Source of the DNA: Gluconacetobacter johannae
GTDB taxonomy: Bacteria; Pseudomonadota; Alphaproteobacteria; Acetobacterales; Acetobacteraceae
NCBI RefSeq assembly: GCF_025994435.1
Contig: NZ_BAQK01000054.1
Span: forward strand, 62,001 to 126,000
Direction: 5' to 3'
DNA: 64,000 nucleotides
Shown in pieces: positions 25,461-34,470 of the stretch. A model generated the notes under the pieces. The model was given only the letters and a program-made list of their open reading frames with translations. It made no database searches and was not told where the DNA came from. A program made the position numbers and the translations under genes. Numbering within the stretch: position 1 is the first letter of the stretch; every line of letters starts with the position of its first letter.

Positions 25461-26321
25461 ATGGCGCACCCACTCGACCTCGATCTTCTCCGCAGTTTCG
25501 TGACCGTCGTGGAATGCCGCAGCCTGTCGGCCGCCGCCCCACGGATCGGGCGCAGCCAGTCGGCCGTCAGCATGCAGATCCAGCGGCTGGAAGAAAGCGT
25601 CGGCCGGCCGCTGCTGGTCCGCCATCCGCGTTCGGTCGTCCCCACACCCGCCGGCGCGGATTTCCTGGTCCAGGCGCGGCGGCTGCTGCATGTGTCGGAC
25701 GAGGTCTGGGCCAGCGTGACCCAGCCCGAGGAACGCGGCTGCGTCCGGCTGGGCGTTCCCGACGATTACGCGGGCTTCCTGCTGCCCCCCATCCTGTCGC
25801 ATGTCGCGGCGCATCACCCCCTGGTCACGGTCGAACTGGTCTGCGAACCATCGGTCCGGCTGGTGCCGGCCATCGGGGCCGGACGGATCGACCTTGCGAT
25901 CGTCACCCGCCTGCCCGAACAGCCCTATCCGGTCCTGCGCCGCGAACCGCTGGTCTGGGTGGCGTCGCGCGCGCATGAAGCCTGGACGCGCGATCCGCTG
26001 CCGGTCGCGCTGTTCGAACCGGGATGCGCCGCGCGCTCGGGCGTGCTGCATGCGCTGGGCGAGGCCGGACGCCCCTATCGCTGCGCCTGTTTCAGTGCCG
26101 GCCTGCCGGGACTGGTCGCCGCCGTACAGGCCGGCCTGGCGGTCGCGGCCCTCGCGCGATGCAGCGTGCCGCCGTCCATCGACATCATCGGCGAGGCCGA
26201 AGCCATGCCGCCCCTGGATCATCTGGAATTCAGCCTGCTGCGTAGCCACGCCGCCGACGGCGCGGCGGTGGAATGCATGGACGATTTCCTGCGCGCCAAC
26301 CTGGCGCTGATCGCCCTCTGA
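25461..26321 (+). CDS. LysR-family transcriptional regulator
   Basis: 286 residues starting MAHPLDLDLLRSFVTVVECR. The winged helix-turn-helix (SAAAPRIGRSQSAVSMQIQR, LEESVGRPLLVRHPRSVVPT, PAGADFLVQARRLL) is standard; the substrate-binding domain begins GCVRLGVPDDYAGFLLPPIL. The frame is open to 25377 but ATG 25461 gives the family N-terminus. Presumably controls the divergent EamA transporter; an effector cannot be assigned. Confidence 0.88.
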   Translation: MAHPLDLDLLRSFVTVVECRSLSAAAPRIGRSQSAVSMQIQRLEESVGRPLLVRHPRSVVPTPAGADFLVQARRLLHVSDEVWASVTQPEERGCVRLGVPDDYAGFLLPPILSHVAAHHPLVTVELVCEPSVRLVPAIGAGRIDLAIVTRLPEQPYPVLRREPLVWVASRAHEAWTRDPLPVALFEPGCAARSGVLHALGEAGRPYRCACFSAGLPGLVAAVQAGLAVAALARCSVPPSIDIIGEAEAMPPLDHLEFSLLRSHAADGAAVECMDDFLRANLALIAL

Positions 26322-26331
26322 GCGGCGGCCC

Positions 26332-27135
26332 TCACGACCGGTAGGACGGGTCCTCGGCATCCAGCACGCGCCGGACCGACGCCAGATGCAGCCGCGCGGA
26401 CTCCGCATCGCCCGCGCGCATCTGCCGTGCCGTCGCCTCGGCCACCGCCGGGTCCACGGGCACCAGGGGCCGGCCGGTCGCCATGGCCAGGCACTGCACC
26501 TGGCAGGCGCGTTCCAGATAATACAGATCGTCCCACGCCTCGGCGATCGTCGGGCCAAGCACCATCACGCCGTGATGCCGCATGAAGACGATGTCGGCCG
26601 CGCCGATGGCCGCCGCGATGCGGTCGCCCTCCGCCGCATCCAGCGCCAGGCCGTTATAGTGCCGATCCACCGCGACGCGGCCATGGAATTTCAGGGCGGT
26701 CTGCCCGGCGAACAGCAGGGGGTCGCCTTCGGTCATCGTCAGGGCGGTGGCGTAGGGCATATGGGTGTGCAACGCCACCCGCGCCCGCGGCACCTGCTGG
26801 TGGATGCGGGCATGGATATGAAACGCCGTCGCCTCGGGCAGGCCCGCGCCGTCGACCACGTTGCCGTCGAAATCGCAAATCAGCAGGCTGGAGGCCGTGA
26901 GTTCGCGAAAGGCATAGCCATGGGGATTGACGATGAACAGATCGTCATACCCCGGCACCAGGGCCGAGAAATGGTTGCAGATCCCTTCTTCCAGCCCCAG
27001 CCGGGCCGCCATGCGGAAGCACGCGGCCAGATCGGCCCGCGCCTGCCACACGATCTCGGCCTCCAGGTCCGGCCGGTTATGCCCGGCCGACGGTCCGGAG
27101 GGACCATCCCCACGGGGAAAGAGCGGATGGGCCAT
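26332..27135 (-). CDS. Class II aldolase/adducin-family protein
   Basis: 267 residues. The zinc site of the fuculose-1-phosphate aldolase fold is visible: HTHMPYATAL and MRHHGVMVLGPTIAEAWDD, plus NHFSALVPG and NPHGYAFRELTAS earlier. Start ATG 27135 (MAHPLFPRGDG) has GAGG at 6-7 nt; ATG 27147 is possible. Proteins of this type act as aldolases, epimerases or decarboxylase-like enzymes on sugar or 3-oxo acids; the exact reaction is not readable. Divergent from the class III aminotransferase across a gap with a perfect palindrome, which suggests joint control. Confidence 0.82.
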   Translation of the reverse strand: MAHPLFPRGDGPSGPSAGHNRPDLEAEIVWQARADLAACFRMAARLGLEEGICNHFSALVPGYDDLFIVNPHGYAFRELTASSLLICDFDGNVVDGAGLPEATAFHIHARIHQQVPRARVALHTHMPYATALTMTEGDPLLFAGQTALKFHGRVAVDRHYNGLALDAAEGDRIAAAIGAADIVFMRHHGVMVLGPTIAEAWDDLYYLERACQVQCLAMATGRPLVPVDPAVAEATARQMRAGDAESARLHLASVRRVLDAEDPSYRS

Positions 27136-27158
27136 CACATACCTCATGCCTCGAAACG

Positions 27159-27175
27159 ACAATCGGGCCGATTGT
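27159..27175. promoter_or_regulatory. Perfect 17-bp palindrome in aldolase/aminotransferase divergent gap
   Basis: ACAATCGG-G-CCGATTGT is a perfect palindrome about one central base, and symmetry continues outward with a single mismatch (CG...TG). It is 24 bp upstream of the aldolase ATG and about 110 bp upstream of the aminotransferase start, well placed for a dimeric repressor. No regulator gene is directly adjacent. Confidence 0.5.
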
Positions 27176-27284
27176 TGCATACCCGGATGAATCATGCCAG
27201 GAATCGGCCATGCCAACCCGCCCCGGGCGGCTTGCCAATGCACTGGCCCACAATGACCCGTTTCCTTTCCAGCGGATGCACCGC

Positions 27285-28619
27285 ATGACCCGCCTGCTGT
27301 ATCGCACCGCGCGCGCCACCCTGCCCGTCGCCGTCGGCGGACAGGGGATCGAACTGATCGACAGCGAAGGACGGCGCTATATCGACGCTTCCGGCGGGGC
27401 CGCCGTCTCGTGCCTGGGTCATCAGCATCCCGACGTCCTGGCCGCGCTGCACGCGCAGCTCGACCGCCTGGCCTACGCCCATACCGGCTTCTTCACCTCG
27501 GAACCGGCCGAGCAACTGGCCGAACGGCTGGTCGCGGACGCCCCGCCGGGGCTGGAGCGCGTCTATCTGGTCAGCGGCGGGTCCGAGGCGATCGAAGCCG
27601 CCCTGAAGATGGCCCGCCAGTATATGGTGGAGACCGGTCAGCCCCAGCGCCGGCACGTCATCGCCCGGCGGCAGAGCTACCATGGCAACACGCTGGGCGC
27701 GCTGGCGACCGGGGGCAACGCGGGGCGGCGCGCGGCCTTTCAGCCGCTGCTGATCGACACCCATCATATCGACCCCTGCTACGCCTACCGCCTGCGCGAA
27801 CCCGGCGAGAGCGAGGCGGCCTATGCGGCGCGCGCCGCCCAGGCGCTGGAGGACCGGATCCTGGACATCGGCCCCGAGCGGGTCATGGCCTTCGTCGCGG
27901 AAACCGTCGTCGGCGCGACGGCCGGCGCGATCCCCCCGGTGGCGGACTACCTGAAGCGCATCCGGGCGATCTGCGACCGGTACGGCGTCCTGCTGATCCT
28001 GGACGAAGTCATGTGCGGCATGGGCCGGTGCGGCACGCTGCATGCCTGCGAACAGGATGGCGTGTCGCCCGACCTGATGACGATCGCCAAGGGCCTGGGC
28101 GGCGGATACCAGCCGATCGGCGCAGTGCTGCTGTCGGGCCGGATCTTCGATGCGTTCGCCAACGGGTCCGGCGCCTTCATGCACGGTCATACCTACATGG
28201 GCCACCCGATGGCCGCCGCCGCCGGGCTGGCGGTGCAGGACATCCTCCGCCGCGACGGGCTGCTGGCCAACGTGACGGCGATGGGCGAGATATTGCGGCA
28301 ACGCCTGGTCGAACGGCTGGGCGATACCCCGCATGTCGGCGACATCAGGGGGCGCGGCCTGTTCCGCGCGGTCGAACTGGTCGCCGACCGCACCACCCGC
28401 GCGCCCTTCGACCCGTCCCTGAAACTGCATGCCCGCATCAAGCACGAGGCGATGGCGCGCGGCCTGATGGTCTATCCAGCCGGCGGCACGGCGGACGGGA
28501 CACGCGGCGACCATGTGCTGCTGGCCCCGCCCTTCATCGTCACGCCCGGCGATATCGACCGCATCGTCGACCGGCTGGGCGACGCCATCGACGCGGCGCT
28601 GGCCTCGCTGCCGTCGTGA
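27285..28619 (+). CDS. Class III PLP-dependent aminotransferase
   Basis: 444 residues, cytoplasmic. Fold-type I omega-aminotransferase motifs: IDASGGAAVSCLGHQHPDVL, YLVSGGSEAIEAALKMARQY, the PLP-phosphate region RQSYHGNTLGAL, LLILDEVMCGMGRCG with the PLP aspartate, and the Schiff-base lysine in TIAKGLGGGYQPIG. Start at ATG 27285 (MTRLLYRTARATLPV) or 27276; the ribosome site is weak. The next gene begins inside its stop codon (GTGA), so the pair is co-translated. Natural substrate not assignable; beta-alanine, GABA or diamines are usual in the class. Confidence 0.88.
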   Translation: MTRLLYRTARATLPVAVGGQGIELIDSEGRRYIDASGGAAVSCLGHQHPDVLAALHAQLDRLAYAHTGFFTSEPAEQLAERLVADAPPGLERVYLVSGGSEAIEAALKMARQYMVETGQPQRRHVIARRQSYHGNTLGALATGGNAGRRAAFQPLLIDTHHIDPCYAYRLREPGESEAAYAARAAQALEDRILDIGPERVMAFVAETVVGATAGAIPPVADYLKRIRAICDRYGVLLILDEVMCGMGRCGTLHACEQDGVSPDLMTIAKGLGGGYQPIGAVLLSGRIFDAFANGSGAFMHGHTYMGHPMAAAAGLAVQDILRRDGLLANVTAMGEILRQRLVERLGDTPHVGDIRGRGLFRAVELVADRTTRAPFDPSLKLHARIKHEAMARGLMVYPAGGTADGTRGDHVLLAPPFIVTPGDIDRIVDRLGDAIDAALASLPS

Positions 28620-29701
28620 CGGCGGCCAACGCCACCCTGCGGGCGCTGACGGTCGGCGGAAGCGCGTACGAAACCGGCGTCGGAATGGGTGTGTTCGGGC
28701 GAGACATCGTCCACGCCCATTTGATCCACACCGCCGGCTGGGCCCATGTGACCGCCCACCGCGACGACCGGCGTGTGGGGCATATGCGCGATCAGGTGCA
28801 GCGGCTTTTCCCCCGCCATTTCGCCGAATTGCAGGGCATGGCCTACGGGCTGGAGGTGCCGTTCGCCGATCTGTTCGCCTGGAATTGCCGCGGCGACATC
28901 TGGGCGATGGCGCCGGAAGGCTGCACGACCGTGATGCTGCCCGGCCCGCCGATCACCATCGCGCATAACGAGGACGGAGACCCCGCCTTCCGGGGACATT
29001 GCGCCTGGGTCCGGGTAGAACCGGATGACGGGATCGCCTTTTCGTCGTTCGTCTATCCGGCCTCGCTGCCCGGACACGCCTTCGCGCTGAATGACGCCGG
29101 TCTGGTGCAGACGGTGAACAATATTCGCTTCCTGGCCGCCGCCCAAGGCGTACCCCGCATGGTGCTGGCGCGGGCGATGCTGGACTGCGCCGACCTGGAC
29201 CAGGCCATCGACCTGCTGCGCCATGCCGAACGGGCCGGCGGCTATCACCTGACACTGGCCCAGGCGGGCGATCCGCGACTGGTGAGCATCGAATTCTCGG
29301 CCCACGGCTGCTCCGTCCGGAGCGTCACCGCGCCGGCGGTCCACGCCAACCACGCCATCCATCCCGGCGACCGGCACATCCCGCAGATCGTCACCGACTC
29401 CTCCGCCAGCCGGCAGGCACGGGGGGACGATCTGGTGAAGTCCGGCGTGGCGGCGCGCGATCCGCTGGCAGTCCTGCGCGACCGGGCGGGTCCGGGCCTG
29501 CCGATCCGCCGCGACGACCCCGCCGACCCGGACGAAGAAAATACCTTGGCCACCGTTCAGTTCACGGTGAACCATGATGGGGTCACGGGGCGGATCCACG
29601 ACACATTGGCCGGCCCCGCCCGTTTCACCTTCGACGTGCCGCGACGATCACGCCCAACCGTCGGGCCGCCAGGCGGCGGGCCAGAGGGGTGTCCTCGCTG
29701 A
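28616..29701 (+). CDS. C45-family autoproteolytic hydrolase/acyltransferase (penicillin IAT-like)
   Basis: 361 residues starting at a GTG that overlaps the aminotransferase stop. The N-terminal nucleophile hydrolase signature is EGCTT, with Gly102-Cys103, at the same position as the Gly102-Cys103 self-cleavage site of Penicillium isopenicillin-N acyltransferase. Upstream ELQGMAYGLEVPFADLFAWN and downstream ITIAHNEDGDPAFRG, FALNDAGLVQTVNN and VHANHAIHP are family hallmarks. Bacterial relatives hydrolyse or transfer acyl groups on amino acids, peptides or lactams. Coupled to the aminotransferase, it may free or acylate the amino substrate; this is inference. No signal peptide is seen. Confidence 0.85.
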   Translation: MTAANATLRALTVGGSAYETGVGMGVFGRDIVHAHLIHTAGWAHVTAHRDDRRVGHMRDQVQRLFPRHFAELQGMAYGLEVPFADLFAWNCRGDIWAMAPEGCTTVMLPGPPITIAHNEDGDPAFRGHCAWVRVEPDDGIAFSSFVYPASLPGHAFALNDAGLVQTVNNIRFLAAAQGVPRMVLARAMLDCADLDQAIDLLRHAERAGGYHLTLAQAGDPRLVSIEFSAHGCSVRSVTAPAVHANHAIHPGDRHIPQIVTDSSASRQARGDDLVKSGVAARDPLAVLRDRAGPGLPIRRDDPADPDEENTLATVQFTVNHDGVTGRIHDTLAGPARFTFDVPRRSRPTVGPPGGGPEGCPR

Positions 29702-29768
29702 CAGATAGGCGTCCCCGCGTGACGGACCGGCCAGGCGGTCAACCCGCACCACACGATGGCTGGGGGCA

Positions 29769-30737
29769 TTACGATGCATCAGGTGCCCCCCCGACATGCT
29801 TTTCCACGAAAAACTTCGGGCGGCCTTTCGTCTCCATGTAAATCTTACCGACATATTCGCCGATAATACCAAGGGACAACATCTGGACGCCGCCCATGAA
29901 GAAAATGGCGATCATGACCGATGTCCAGCCTTCCACCGTCTTGCCGGTATATTTCAGCAAGATCGAATAAAAGGTCGCCACCATCGACAGGGCCGATATC
30001 GACAGGCCCAGGGCCGCGATAATCCGCAGCGGCGTGACGGTGAGCGATGTAATGCCCTCCAGCGCCAGGGAAAGCATCTTTTTCAGCGGGTATTTCGATT
30101 CCCCCGCCGCGCGTTCGGCGCGATCGTAATAGACGCACGATGATTTGAAACCGATAAGCGGAACCAGCCCGCGAAGATAGATATTCTGCTCGCGGTAAGC
30201 GAGCAATGCCGCGCAGGCCCGCCGACTGAGCAACCGGAAATCGGCATGGTTGGAGACCTGCTGCACCCCCATCAGTTCCATGATCTTGTAGAAGCTTTCG
30301 GCCGTAAACCGCTTGAAGCCGCTGTCCGCATCGCGCGACCCACGCACGCCGTACACGATGTCGCTGCCGGCCAGATACGCCTTCACCATGTCCTGTATGA
30401 CCGAGATATCATCTTGAAGGTCAGCATCTATGCTGACGATGATATCGGCGTCCGCCGCCGTAAGCCCCGCCATCAAAGCCACCTGATGGCCCTTGTTCCG
30501 CGACAGCTTCAGGCCCCGCACATGGCCGTTGCCCCGACAGGCCGCCTCGATCTGCGTCCAGCTGTCGTCCTTGCTGCCATCATCGACGAACAGAAGGTAG
30601 CTGTTGCCGGCGATCAGCCCATTCCCGGCCATGTCGGCCATGACGGCCGACAGTTCGCGAAGACACAGCGAAAAGACTTCCGATTCATTATAGCATGGCA
30701 CGACAATGGCCAATGTTGGCGTCACTTGCTTTGTCAT
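29769..30737 (-). CDS. GtrB/DPM1-like polyprenyl-phosphate glycosyltransferase (GT2)
   Basis: 322 residues. GT2 catalytic domain: LAIVVPCYNESEVFSLCLRE, LLFVDDGSKDDSWTQIE, LKLSRNKGHQVALMAGLTAA, and the metal-binding SIDADLQDD; QQVSNHADFRLLSRRACAAL follows. Two C-terminal membrane helices (LRIIAALGLSISALSMVATF and VMIAIFFMGGVQMLSLGIIG) anchor it in the inner membrane, exactly the GtrB layout. It loads a sugar on undecaprenyl phosphate for periplasmic decoration of a glycan. No GtrA flippase gene lies beside it. The large membrane protein at 34649-36688 could be the matching transferase. Confidence 0.88.
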   Translation of the reverse strand: MTKQVTPTLAIVVPCYNESEVFSLCLRELSAVMADMAGNGLIAGNSYLLFVDDGSKDDSWTQIEAACRGNGHVRGLKLSRNKGHQVALMAGLTAADADIIVSIDADLQDDISVIQDMVKAYLAGSDIVYGVRGSRDADSGFKRFTAESFYKIMELMGVQQVSNHADFRLLSRRACAALLAYREQNIYLRGLVPLIGFKSSCVYYDRAERAAGESKYPLKKMLSLALEGITSLTVTPLRIIAALGLSISALSMVATFYSILLKYTGKTVEGWTSVMIAIFFMGGVQMLSLGIIGEYVGKIYMETKGRPKFFVEKHVGGAPDAS

Positions 30738-30772
30738 CCTGTCACATGGAATCCAGGCGGGTCTTTACCGAC

Positions 30773-32650
30773 TTAATTTCGAATTTTTTGAGTGACATTA
30801 TATATTTTCCTCAATGCCGATCGCCGCTTCGACCCCAGCGGGGCAATCGGGTTGGCAACGGCCCGCGCAATGTCACGCAACCCCACGATGATCGACCCGT
30901 GCTGCACGGTCTCCGACATCCCCCTGGCGTTCCGCATCACCACGAATTCGTACCACGGGGTTTCGCGCAGCACGGTCCAGAAATCAATGGCGAAATCGAT
31001 CAATGGAAAGGACCAGGGCTTCTTCTCCCCCGCATAATGGATAATGTAGGGCGCCTTTCGTGCATCCATGTATGCTTTGCGGATACCGGACGGTAGATTG
31101 GCGAAAAACGTATGGACATCGCCATTGCCGTGATACACGTTCCATTGCATGTCAAGGTAATGGACGTTGCCCTGAAACAGAAGATTCAGGATGTCCTGGT
31201 CCAGGAACCAGTATCGCCGGCCCGATTCCAGTATTGACCGGACACGATCCGGATACATGTCATCTATCCGGGGAAGATCGAAGATCATGACGCCGGCCTG
31301 AAAATAGCCGGCCGGATCCGGCATCCCGACATATCCCCGCAGATAGGTATCCGCATCCAGCCCTCCACATTCCGCCATCGACGGAATGCGGAGCTTGCGG
31401 AATCCCGTCATGACGCAATCACGCACCGCGCCGACCATCTTCCCCTGCAGATCCGTCGCGAACAGCTCCGCGAGGTCACGCTTTACGATGGTATCGGTGT
31501 CAATATAGATAATTCGACTGTATTTTGAAAATATTTCCGGGATGCAAAGACGATAGTACGTCTCCCTGGAAAAATGCATATGCGTATCGAGGTTGAATTT
31601 ATCGAATATAAAACCAACCTCGATGAACCGTATGGATATGTTGGCTCTGCCGCCGGCGAGGCTGGTCAACAGCGCCTTGCTGTTGTCCGATATGTCGTCA
31701 TTGATGACGACGAGATCGTAGTTCGTGTCCGATGATGACGTATTGATGATGGACTGGATACAGGCGCCGGCGTAAGGCGTGAAGGCGTCGTTGAATGACA
31801 GGACGATCGGAACGGCATTTTCGTCGAAGAACGGAGTTACCGATGTCAGCGCATTCTCGACGAACGTGCGCTGAGACTCGCGGATTTTTACCCCTCTATG
31901 GTCATAAATATATTTTTCGACAAATATATTGAAAAGCCATTCGGAAATATAGCCGAAGACCCGATTTTCCTGGATGGAATAGGCCGACAGGTCAATCTGA
32001 CGCTCCAGTTCGAACAACACATCGAACAACCAGCTACAATATTGATCGAAAATATCCCGCTTCATGACAAACATATTGGTGAAAAAGCCGCCGGAAGACT
32101 CATTCACCTTGCGAACGAACGGCGCGTAAGCGGGATATTTCTTCTTGATGATTTCCGTTGCCCGGTCATAGTCCTTGATATTGTGATGACCACCGTTCTT
32201 GTAGTGCTCCCGCATCGTGCGTGAGCCCGCCTGCCGGACATCCCACCGCTTGGGCAGCACAATGTCGTTGTCCGCCACAAAGAACGACACACCGGCATCG
32301 GTCAGATTGTTCGCATCCACATATTCGTCATCCATCGCCGGATAGACGACCACCCCCCACTGATCCTCCGGCCATTCGACCAGGGAAAAGTTCAGATGGC
32401 GACGATAATGAAACAGGCCGACATAATCCTGTCCGGAGGTATTTTTCCAGACCCAATATAAAGCAGTAAGTTCACAGAACGTATGATTTTTTTCCGAAAT
32501 ATTGTCGCCGGTGTCGTCACCGATCGGGTACATATCCTCGTTCGACAGAGATTTACCCACCTGAATCGGCACAAAACACGCGCCGGACGGCATGTCGGCT
32601 TCTCTGTGGGCAGCGATATATATTTCGGTCTTCACTTCGGCCTCATGCAC
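30773..32650 (-). CDS. Fusion of DUF4422 and GT8 glycosyltransferase domains
   Basis: 625 residues, no signal peptide. Residues ~5-250 are a DUF4422 domain (EIYIAAHREADMP, ISEKNHTFCELTALYWVWKN, YVGLFHYRRHLNFS), a family found in capsule and O-antigen loci and thought to be glycosyltransferases. Residues ~285-560 are a GT8 domain (LSFNDAFTPYAGACIQSIIN, YSRIIYIDTDTIVKRDLAEL with the DxD motif, YFQAGVMIFDL, YWFLDQDILNLLFQGNVHYL, IIHYAGEKKPW with the second metal His). Such a protein could add two successive sugars, for example a galactose-type residue. Same strand as the GtrB-like gene, 35 bp apart. Confidence 0.88.
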   Translation of the reverse strand: MHEAEVKTEIYIAAHREADMPSGACFVPIQVGKSLSNEDMYPIGDDTGDNISEKNHTFCELTALYWVWKNTSGQDYVGLFHYRRHLNFSLVEWPEDQWGVVVYPAMDDEYVDANNLTDAGVSFFVADNDIVLPKRWDVRQAGSRTMREHYKNGGHHNIKDYDRATEIIKKKYPAYAPFVRKVNESSGGFFTNMFVMKRDIFDQYCSWLFDVLFELERQIDLSAYSIQENRVFGYISEWLFNIFVEKYIYDHRGVKIRESQRTFVENALTSVTPFFDENAVPIVLSFNDAFTPYAGACIQSIINTSSSDTNYDLVVINDDISDNSKALLTSLAGGRANISIRFIEVGFIFDKFNLDTHMHFSRETYYRLCIPEIFSKYSRIIYIDTDTIVKRDLAELFATDLQGKMVGAVRDCVMTGFRKLRIPSMAECGGLDADTYLRGYVGMPDPAGYFQAGVMIFDLPRIDDMYPDRVRSILESGRRYWFLDQDILNLLFQGNVHYLDMQWNVYHGNGDVHTFFANLPSGIRKAYMDARKAPYIIHYAGEKKPWSFPLIDFAIDFWTVLRETPWYEFVVMRNARGMSETVQHGSIIVGLRDIARAVANPIAPLGSKRRSALRKIYNVTQKIRN

Positions 32651-33097
32651 CAGTCGCTTATCATCTTACGATTTAGCACATGCCTCCCCACCGCACCACG
32701 ACCGTCTGGCGGCGGACTCTCACAATCCTTATCAAACCTCAAGGCAACACGCGATAGCGCGGACCAACGTCAAACATGAGTGTCCAGGCGACTAATGCGT
32801 TGACTATTGATTCGACACCGCGAGCGAAGCCCCGGGGGCCGCAATATGGTGGCTGCCCACGCCCTTTCGGGCGACATGAAGGCAGCGCTGGCGGACATCA
32901 TCGGGGTGGTGAGACCGACACTGGACGCCCGAACTGCCGTAACGGCGATGGACAGAAGACCGTGCGAATGGAGTCCGGGTGCCGACACCACGACCCCGCC
33001 GCCCTCTGGTAAAGAAACTATGTGATTGTTGCATATTTACCAGAGGCCCAATATGACCTTTTGCCATGGTGTGCAAGAGGTGTAGGATGTTTGGAAC
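32651..33097. other. Gene-free stretch with a long inverted repeat
   Basis: About 450 bp between the GT8 fusion and the acyltransferase. No gene is supported. At 33003-33013 and 33036-33046 the sequence CCTCTGGTAAA is repeated in inverted orientation with a 22-bp AT-rich spacer, just before the AT-rich block begins. A related string, CTCTCCGGTAAAGAA, recurs at 36845-36859 on the far side of that block, so the two may mark island or mobile-element ends. Confidence 0.45.
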
Positions 33098-34138
33098 GTG
33101 ATAATATCAAAAACAGGCCGGGTTGCATTTCTCGACGGAATACGGGGACTACTCGCCGCTACCGTAGCTATAAATCATATCATTGGTTCTTTGTACGGAT
33201 GGGGGTTCCGGCCATTCAACGGCGCATATCTGGCGGTGAATTACTTCTTCATACTGTCCGGATTTGTTCTGTCATTAACCTACCGTTCCGAAATTCCATG
33301 GATAAAATATATATGCCTACGGCTATTCCGCCTCTGGCCTCTGCATTTTATTACGACGTTAGGGATGTTTTTAATATATGCTTATAATAAAGGGCATGGA
33401 CGCTACGTACCGGATTTTAACATATTTGATTTGAAGATATTCCTACTGAACGTGGGATTTATGCACGGCATTTTGCCGTCGAATTTTCCGCTATTTAACG
33501 ATCCATCATGGAGCATAAGCATCGAATTCTGGCTTTCTATTATGCTTATTCCCGTATTGATTAGATTTAATACGGTTGGAAAATTTATATTGTTTTTTAC
33601 TTCTTATATGTATTTTCTCATTTTCAACGCTGGTGGCGTCGGAAACATTGACCATTATTTCGGCCTTCTTAGTGGCATTTCCGGTATATCCTTGGGAGCG
33701 TTCATGTATGATGTTAGGAATCGTGGCTTCAGTCTCTATTCCGTGATGAAGCCTTCCCATGCCAATTATATGATATACTCGGCATTTATATTTGTTCTCG
33801 TTGGAATATATAGCCAGGATCATAACAGATTGGATTTTCTTTATATCGTTGCGTTCATCCCACTGATGCTGATCGAAGATTCCGATCTATATCCAAATCT
33901 ACTCTCAAGGTTACTCTCTAGCGCCCCGCTTCAATGGATGGGGTACATCAGCTTTTCCCTCTACCTCATTCACTCCAGCGTTATAGTGTCGGGCATATCT
34001 TCTCCGCACGGACATTTTCTATCTCTCGTCATCGAAATGACGGCGGCGATCTTTCTATCCACTGTCACTTGCGAGCTGTTTGAACAGCCCTCCTATCGTT
34101 TTCTCAAGGCTCGCCTGAATTTAGGCAGGATCCGATAA
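33098..34138 (+). CDS. Acyltransferase-3 family membrane protein (O-acyltransferase)
   Basis: 346 residues with about ten membrane helices. The N-terminal signature VAFLDGIRGLLAATVAINHI contains the expected basic residue, and the R-x10-H-type region is followed by YLAVNYFFILSGFVLSLTYR and LFRLWPLHFIT. Such proteins transfer acetyl or succinyl groups to O-antigen, EPS or Nod-type glycans in the inner membrane. Starts at GTG 33098, with AGGA upstream. The gene is much more AT-rich than the window average and uses codons such as ATA and TTA that are rare elsewhere here, indicating acquisition from another lineage. Confidence 0.88.
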   Translation: MIISKTGRVAFLDGIRGLLAATVAINHIIGSLYGWGFRPFNGAYLAVNYFFILSGFVLSLTYRSEIPWIKYICLRLFRLWPLHFITTLGMFLIYAYNKGHGRYVPDFNIFDLKIFLLNVGFMHGILPSNFPLFNDPSWSISIEFWLSIMLIPVLIRFNTVGKFILFFTSYMYFLIFNAGGVGNIDHYFGLLSGISGISLGAFMYDVRNRGFSLYSVMKPSHANYMIYSAFIFVLVGIYSQDHNRLDFLYIVAFIPLMLIEDSDLYPNLLSRLLSSAPLQWMGYISFSLYLIHSSVIVSGISSPHGHFLSLVIEMTAAIFLSTVTCELFEQPSYRFLKARLNLGRIR

Positions 34139-34216
34139 TATCTGATGTCCCCCACGGGATGGGGACGAGGGCCACGGCGATTTAAATTGGATCGTCCGGC
34201 TCTCGTTTTCTCTCTG

Positions 34217-34450
34217 TCAGGCAACCAGCAGAATGCCTGTTGCCGATGTACCGTGGAGATACAGGCGTCGCGCCAGCGTTGCCATCATGTCCACAAAACC
34301 CGACACCCATCGTGTTTGACACGCGCCAGGCCAGCACGGCGCGGCTATGCCAATCGATGACGAGACCCCGCAGCCGGTAGGGTATAGATCTTCTGCCTGG
34401 GGCGTGGACTGCGTTGTCCGCAGTCCCAGGGTCGCTATACCCGCATCGCC
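34217..34450 (-). pseudogene. IS3-family transposase (orfB) fragment
   Basis: One minus-strand frame reads RGLVIDWHSRAVLAWRVSNT followed by MGVGFC (about 34293-34370), the conserved DDE-domain segment of IS3-family orfB (usually xIDWxSRxVLxWRLSNTM). Immediately upstream another frame reads KIYTLP, like the KIYPYL segment that lies ~25 residues further from this point in intact copies, so an internal deletion has occurred. Downstream the frame breaks. It is a short decayed fragment, not a mobile element. Confidence 0.5.
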
Positions 34451-34470
34451 CGCATCAGGCGACGGATGTG

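Noticed and set aside
27410..28615. Upstream part of a 763-codon frame running into the C45 gene
   Set aside because: This part overlaps the aminotransferase in another frame and is Arg/Gly-rich nonsense; the C45 protein starts at the GTG at 28616.
32770..33076. Overlapping ORFs of 72-90 codons on both strands
   Set aside because: They look like generic GC-rich open frames or transposon scraps; none has a motif I can name.
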